A stretch of 64,000 nt of DNA, from positions 62,001 to 126,000 of the forward strand of contig NZ_WJBC01000006.1 of the NCBI RefSeq assembly GCF_014284475.1, in the 5' to 3' direction. Both the position numbers and the translations under genes were made by a program. The notes under the pieces were generated by a model that had not been told where the DNA came from, searched no databases, and worked only from the letters and a program-made list of their open reading frames with translations. Within the stretch, counting starts at the first letter, position 1; the number at the start of each line of letters is the position of its first letter. Below, piece by piece: positions 59,844 through 64,000 of the stretch. Origin of the DNA: Acetobacterium fimetarium (GTDB taxonomy: Bacteria; Bacillota; Clostridia; Eubacteriales; Eubacteriaceae).

Positions 59844-60437
59844 CTATAGAAGCACCTCCATGTATTTCTTCAATTCTTTGTGTACCTTAAATTGCTTTGC
59901 ATAAGTTGCCAGCAGGTTCAAGTCTTTTTCTTTGCATTCTGCATAATTTTTTATAGCACTGATTACTGTTTCTTCATCACAGCGTTTCCGGCTTCGAAGC
60001 AAATCGCAAATTGTACGCTCCATATTATAACAGCGCACCTCATTTCCGAAGGTGGTCTTCTTATGTATCAACCCCACTTTATGAAGTTCCGGCTTGATAT
60101 AATAGCAGACACATTCGTTCTTTAACGAATTTGGTAATCCCTTATTGCTAGGTATCGTAATTGAATGGATAAATGGTGTCCGCTCGGATAAACCGTTTAA
60201 AAACAGAGCTGTATCGTGAGAAAAAACAATGCTTTCTGACCGAAGCATTAAAGTATACATATCATCATGAACTGCGTCTGCCAGAACATAGACCCCCTGC
60301 CGACTGCGTTCAAGAAGACCAGCTTTTACATACTTTGATAACATTGCTCGCGAATAACCAAGAGCAGTAACCTGCGCGGTTGTTATTATATTATTATTTT
60401 CTTTCAACATTTCATAAATTTCAGAATTAATATTCAC
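59844..60437 (-). CDS. AbiEi-family antitoxin (orphan)
   Basis: 197 residues. An N-terminal winged helix (TTAQVTALGYSRAMLSKYVK) precedes the AbiEi C-terminal domain with SIVFSHDTALFLNGLSERTP and the TICDLLRSR segment. AbiEi neutralises AbiEii and represses the operon by binding DNA. The expected toxin gene downstream is reduced to a 56-codon stub. The frame itself is complete, and the region upstream has an ATCGATAT-rich palindromic stretch suited to an operator. Confidence 0.87.
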   Translation of the reverse strand: MNINSEIYEMLKENNNIITTAQVTALGYSRAMLSKYVKAGLLERSRQGVYVLADAVHDDMYTLMLRSESIVFSHDTALFLNGLSERTPFIHSITIPSNKGLPNSLKNECVCYYIKPELHKVGLIHKKTTFGNEVRCYNMERTICDLLRSRKRCDEETVISAIKNYAECKEKDLNLLATYAKQFKVHKELKKYMEVLL

Positions 60438-60639
60438 GGTAGCACTCCTCGTTTAGTTAACAATCGTATCGATATACTATACTATTTCGTTTCATTTGTC
60501 AACTATTGCATTATCAATCAGTTGAGTGTAACTGTTGTTTTACTTTCAGAAGTATCTCCTTGTTTATCCTTAATCTGCCCTGCCTCCGTTCGGGAATTTG
60601 CATCAGACACGATTCGCCTGAAATCATCATAAAAAAAAG

Positions 60640-60677
60640 ATCCCCCTCCGACATGGTTGTTCCATGCAGAGGGGGAT
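60640..60677 (-). terminator. Rho-independent terminator of the methyltransferase operon
   Basis: ATCCCCCTC / GAGGGGGAT arms followed on the minus strand by TTTTTTTT, 16 bp beyond the stop at 60693. Confidence 0.9.
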
Positions 60678-60692
60678 GCCGATTTGTGATCA

Positions 60693-61499
60693 TTATTTCC
60701 CCGCTGGGCCAATCAGTCCCGCTCGGTAAGCCTTGCTGAATTTGCGGCAATGCCGGTCCTGTCCCAACAGAGCATAGGCGGCAAAAATCGTGCCCATCAT
60801 ATCCCGGTTCAGCGGATCCAGTACCGCCGAGTCCATCCCGGCTTCAATGGCGAAGGCCATGGCGGTTTTGTTCAACAGGGCGCGGATCGGCAAGCCGAAT
60901 GAAATGTTGCTGATGGCTCCGGTCACATGGATGGTCGGATACAGTTCCTTAATGGCCCGGATCTCGTCTCCCAGGTTCAGCATCGAATTGTTTTCCGTGG
61001 ATAGCGCCATCACGCAGGGATCAATGTGAATCCGATCCGGGGTGACACCAAATTTGTCGGCTTTTTCCACCATCCTGCGGGTAATTTTGATCTTCGTTGC
61101 CAGATCGCAGGGAATCCCATTATTGTCGCAGGTCAACCCGACCACCTCCCAGCTATTGCCGGTCAGCAGCGGCAATAGCACTTCGCACTTGTCTCCTTCT
61201 TCGGAAATGGAGTTAAGCATTCCCGGTTTATTGGCATATGCAAAGACCGCCTCAATGGCCCGGGGGTTGGGACTGTCGATGCACAGAGGAGTATCGGTGG
61301 CCTCCTGAACCACTTCCATCAGCCATTTCAGGGTTTCCACCTCATGCTCCGGGGCCGTGCTGGCGCAGATATCGATAAAATGGGCGCCGGCTTCGGCCTG
61401 TTTGACTGCCCGGTCGGCAATAAAAGCCGCATCGCGCTTTTCGATGGCTTCCCTGACCACCGAAATGCTGCCATTTATTTTTTCTCCGATTATAATCAT
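60693..61499 (-). CDS. Tetrahydrofolate:corrinoid methyltransferase (MtgA/AcsE-like)
   Basis: 268 residues, the length of MtgA/MtvA-type proteins. It begins MIIIGEKINGSISVVREAIE, has the pterin-binding (DHPS-like) barrel motif HFIDICAS at about 41-48 and IDSPNP near 94, and ends with AISNISFGLPIRALLN. Relatives move a methyl group between a corrinoid protein and tetrahydrofolate in acetogens. It follows the UroD-family gene by 17 bp, and the two probably form a demethylation module. No corrinoid protein gene is in view. Confidence 0.87.
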   Translation of the reverse strand: MIIIGEKINGSISVVREAIEKRDAAFIADRAVKQAEAGAHFIDICASTAPEHEVETLKWLMEVVQEATDTPLCIDSPNPRAIEAVFAYANKPGMLNSISEEGDKCEVLLPLLTGNSWEVVGLTCDNNGIPCDLATKIKITRRMVEKADKFGVTPDRIHIDPCVMALSTENNSMLNLGDEIRAIKELYPTIHVTGAISNISFGLPIRALLNKTAMAFAIEAGMDSAVLDPLNRDMMGTIFAAYALLGQDRHCRKFSKAYRAGLIGPAGK

Positions 61500-61516
61500 A
61501 ATTACTCCTTTTTTGC

Positions 61517-62902
61517 TTAGATCAACAAATTCATATAAAAATCAAAGGTTTCTTTGCTGAACCGCTCAAAGTTTGCCCGGGCAAAATCCGGGGTCAGCGG
61601 ATAGGTTTCTGTGAATGTTTCCCAATCAAACAAATATTGTGATTGGGGTTTGGGTACCCGATTTTCATCAAAGACAAAACCTTCGCTGTTGAGTGGCGTC
61701 CCAAAGGATGCGCCGGCGTTTTCGTAAGCAGCATTGTCCCGGATGTATTCGGTCAGTGCGGCCAGGGTTTCCAGATTCACTTCCTTCAGAGTCAGCGGGT
61801 TTTTGTCAAAGCCAAAAATATAACCGCCGCCGGGCAGCATAACATCCAGGAAGGCTTTGGCGCGGTCAACAATCTGTGCCGGCGTATCCGACTTCAAGGC
61901 ACTGCTGGGGAACAAGCCGGTCAGCAGGAATTTTTTACCCAGCTTATCCTTGATGGTCTGGGGATCGCCGTATTCAAAGGCCATCTGACAGCCGGCTGGT
62001 ATTTCCGACTGCAGGATATCCAGATAGCGGCTCCAGTCATGCTCACAGAACATATTGGGGCGGGCGCCCACTGCCGCATACTGCTGCAGCATGGTTTTGT
62101 AAGACGGCAGGTAGATCTCGACAAAATCCTTTTCCCGCATAAAGGTCGGCATATGCAGTGGAATAAAGACCGATCCCTGCGGATGGATATTGCCTGGTAG
62201 TCCCCAGTGATAGAGCAGCGGCATGACCGCGTCTGCAGCTTCTTTCAGTTGCGATCGATGACGGCGGATGTCCATGCTGATCCCGGAAAAACTGCGCAAC
62301 TGATCGGCAATGAAGTCCAGCGGGGCTTCGGTAAAATTGAAGGAACCAAGCGGACTGCCCGGATAATAGCCATGGCGCTGGATCAGTTCAAAAAAGGTCG
62401 GCAGAAAGGCCGCTTCATCATTCTGCAAGGCCAGCTTCCCCATCTGGATCGCGGTGGCCATCTTAATGGGGTTTTGGGGATTCAGGTTTTTATGCTGCCT
62501 CGGGATAACGGTTTCCACCAGAAAATCAAAGGTCTTTTCAATCAACTGGGGATATTCGTCATCCATCATTCCCACCACCTCCGGGTGCTGAACAAAGCCG
62601 CCATTCCCCATCACAAATGACTGCGAGCCATAAAGCTGGTACATCGATGGGGTCCGGGACAGCAGAAAATTGGCTGGCGCCACCAGACAGGAATCCGAAT
62701 AGATTTTTGCGCACAACTCCCGGGCCGGATCGGCCAGCATCGCATAATTGAATTGAAAATCAAACAGGTTTTGGCCACCGTATTCGGCCACCAGATGCTG
62801 CGGCAGGGTGATCCCCATCGGCATCCGTTCGGGAATCGTGTTGGTATAAAAATCACTGTACAATTTGCTCCGTTGCTGTTGCAACGCTAAAACATCGCTC
62901 AT
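61517..62902 (-). CDS. UroD-family (MtaA/O-demethylase-type) methyltransferase
   Basis: 461 residues. The uroporphyrinogen decarboxylase fold is used by corrinoid-dependent methyltransferases. The length is larger than true UroD and there is no sign of heme synthesis genes. Cysteines are present in FCEHDWSRY and PAGCQMAFEYG that could serve as zinc ligands, though I cannot verify this. The methyl donor could be a methoxylated or methylated substrate. It is upstream of the MtgA-like gene in one operon, with a Crp/Fnr regulator gene further upstream. Confidence 0.75.
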   Translation of the reverse strand: MSDVLALQQQRSKLYSDFYTNTIPERMPMGITLPQHLVAEYGGQNLFDFQFNYAMLADPARELCAKIYSDSCLVAPANFLLSRTPSMYQLYGSQSFVMGNGGFVQHPEVVGMMDDEYPQLIEKTFDFLVETVIPRQHKNLNPQNPIKMATAIQMGKLALQNDEAAFLPTFFELIQRHGYYPGSPLGSFNFTEAPLDFIADQLRSFSGISMDIRRHRSQLKEAADAVMPLLYHWGLPGNIHPQGSVFIPLHMPTFMREKDFVEIYLPSYKTMLQQYAAVGARPNMFCEHDWSRYLDILQSEIPAGCQMAFEYGDPQTIKDKLGKKFLLTGLFPSSALKSDTPAQIVDRAKAFLDVMLPGGGYIFGFDKNPLTLKEVNLETLAALTEYIRDNAAYENAGASFGTPLNSEGFVFDENRVPKPQSQYLFDWETFTETYPLTPDFARANFERFSKETFDFYMNLLI

Positions 62903-63011
62903 TTTTTTCCTCCAAGCATTAAGATTGTTTTGAATAGATATAACTTTATTATCGGGTTCCCCGATCGACCGTTAAAGGTTTACATCGTTACCAACATGAT
63001 AGCAAATTATA

Positions 63012-63049
63012 AAGCGCCCTTCTGTCTCGCAAAAGACATAAGGACGCTT
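63012..63049 (-). terminator. Hairpin downstream of the Crp/Fnr gene
   Basis: AAGCG-CCTT-TGTCT / AGACA-AAGG-CGCTT, a 15-bp stem with three mismatches. The T-run is weak on both strands; it probably ends the regulator transcript. Confidence 0.65.
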
Positions 63050-63081
63050 ATTTTTGTAAATATTATTTATTTTAAGAATGT

Positions 63082-63744
63082 TTAGATGTTTTCTGAGCAG
63101 AATCGACGCAAATTTTCCATGTTTATGACAATTATCTGGTTTCGCTGGGTATCGACGACTTTTTCTTCTCTGAGCACCTTCAGATATTTGGCCACATTGG
63201 CCCGGTTCAGCCCCACAAATTCGGCAATGGCCTGCTGCGAAAAGGGAATCCGATTTTCGTGATCGTTGGTGTTTTTTAAATAGATATAAAAGAAATTGCA
63301 GATCTTTTCCATGCCGGTTGAAAACAACTGGTTGGCCAATTCCTGACCATTCAAAGAAACCAGTTTGATATAAGCGCGATACATGGCAATGTTCAGAGCC
63401 GGATTGGTGTTGACATACTGCTCAAAGCCAACCCGGTTAAAGACATAGACTTCCAGATCGGTCACGGCGGTAAAGGCAAAGGATCGCATCATTTCGATCT
63501 CCCCGGGAAAATACAGGGGTGCCAGATAACCCTTGCCATAAAATGACGAGGTTTTGACATTCCCGGATTCATGAATAAAGGACCCGGACATCGTGCCGGA
63601 GGTGATATAGTACATCTCATCCATGGGTTCCCCGAATCCGCACACCGGCTCATTTTTATGATAGCGCCGGACCGAATTTTTGATCTCCGCGAAATAATCT
63701 TCAAATGCCGAAAAATCATCGGCAAAATAATATTGCAGCTCCAT
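63082..63744 (-). CDS. Crp/Fnr-family regulator
   Basis: 220 residues. A cyclic-nucleotide-binding-type beta barrel (about 20-130, with PVCGFGEPMDEMYYITSGTM) is followed by a winged helix-turn-helix whose recognition region reads ATVAEFVGLNRANVAKYLKV. The classic cAMP-contact RS pair is not apparent, so the effector may be different. It sits upstream of the methyltransferase operon in the same direction and is the likely regulator of it. Confidence 0.87.
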   Translation of the reverse strand: MELQYYFADDFSAFEDYFAEIKNSVRRYHKNEPVCGFGEPMDEMYYITSGTMSGSFIHESGNVKTSSFYGKGYLAPLYFPGEIEMMRSFAFTAVTDLEVYVFNRVGFEQYVNTNPALNIAMYRAYIKLVSLNGQELANQLFSTGMEKICNFFYIYLKNTNDHENRIPFSQQAIAEFVGLNRANVAKYLKVLREEKVVDTQRNQIIVINMENLRRFCSENI

Positions 63745-63809
63745 TGTATTCGGCCTTTCCTTTCTGGAAAATTAGTAATTCCTCACCTAAGATCGCCGGC
63801 TCTTTAACA

Positions 63810-63836
63810 ATCCATTCCTGTATAGGCGGAATGGAT
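63810..63836. promoter_or_regulatory. Inverted repeat ATCCATTCC / GGAATGGAT
   Basis: Perfect 9-bp arms around a 9-nt loop between the GGDEF gene end and the Crp/Fnr start. It may be the Crp/Fnr autoregulatory site; there is no T-run for a terminator. Confidence 0.4.
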
Positions 63837-63888
63837 CATAACACGAAAGCAGTTTTTTGATAAATCTTCCGACTGCCCGCGCGCCTTT

Positions 63889-63999
63889 TTACCCCTCGCG
63901 GACAACCTTCAAATCCTGCTTCAGGCGCTTTTTCTCGCGATACATTTTTTCATCGGCCTGATTGATGATACTGTCGATGTAGTCGTTGGAGCCAGCGAC
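63889..63999 (-). CDS. C-terminus of a GGDEF-domain protein (partial)
   Basis: Only 36 codons are visible. They read VAGSNDYIDSIINQADEKMY and then REKKRLKQDLK before the stop. The final helix, with ADEKMYREKKRLK, is the typical end of a GGDEF diguanylate cyclase domain. Most of the gene lies beyond the right edge of the window. Confidence 0.7.
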   Translation of the reverse strand, partial: VAGSNDYIDSIINQADEKMYREKKRLKQDLKVVREG

Positions 64000-64000
64000 A

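Overview
The window reads like the chromosome of a strictly anaerobic Firmicute of the acetogen type (Eubacteriaceae, Acetobacterium-like). This is an inference from gene content: a tetrahydrofolate/corrinoid-type methyltransferase next to a UroD-type methyltransferase, a membrane-bound hydrogenase-related complex, ferredoxin-rich oxidoreductases, HypA/HypB, oleate hydratase, strong AGGAGG ribosome binding sites and moderate GC content. I saw no rRNA, tRNA or CRISPR array. Most genes are on the minus strand.

Layout. 1-5.7 kb: ATP-grasp and glycosyltransferase genes (the first cut by the window edge), a TusA-like sulfur carrier, a LysR regulator with two YeeE/YedE permeases, a DUF3788 protein and a VOC protein. 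5.8-16 kb is an accessory region. It holds an ABC exporter with a divergent TetR regulator, a CheY/CheX-like pair, a Phd/Doc toxin-antitoxin pair, a YciI protein, two copies of a PH-like gene with identical proteins, a DUF2513 gene and several gene fragments. About eleven copies of a short palindromic repeat (core GTGCCTGGCACC) are scattered through it, several of them at the broken ends of genes. 16-22.2 kb: a complete type I restriction-modification operon (hsdR-hsdM-hsdS). 22.2-35 kb: a secreted CHAP protein, a chemoreceptor with a long HAMP-like chain, a serine hydrolase lipoprotein, a PAS-PocR / PAS-HD-GYP protein split by an in-frame TAG, an aldo/keto reductase, and a PAS + SARP-type activator.

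35-44.4 kb: a putative operon of a DUF5692-like membrane protein, oleate hydratase, hypB and a large Fe-S flavoprotein, followed by hypA. Two inverted copies of a roughly 100-bp palindromic element flank the first four genes. Next to it lie a TetR regulator and a DHA2 efflux pump. The combination suggests unsaturated fatty acid handling coupled to redox chemistry. 44.4-48.3 kb: an osmoprotectant ABC transporter, a DUF2284 protein and a small basic protein. 48.3-56.4 kb: a six-gene Hyf/Ehr-like complex whose large subunit lacks all four nickel-binding cysteines, preceded by a TetR regulator with a likely operator.

56.6-64 kb: an ABC transporter, a DJ-1/PfpI protein, a ferredoxin-like reductase, an orphan AbiEi antitoxin with only the tail of its AbiEii toxin left, the two methyltransferases, a Crp/Fnr regulator and the tail of a GGDEF protein. 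The observations most worth following up are the repeat-bounded gene fragments, the oleate hydratase/Hyp operon, the Ni-site-less hydrogenase-like complex, the in-frame amber codon, and the duplicated PH-like gene whose ten nucleotide differences are all silent.
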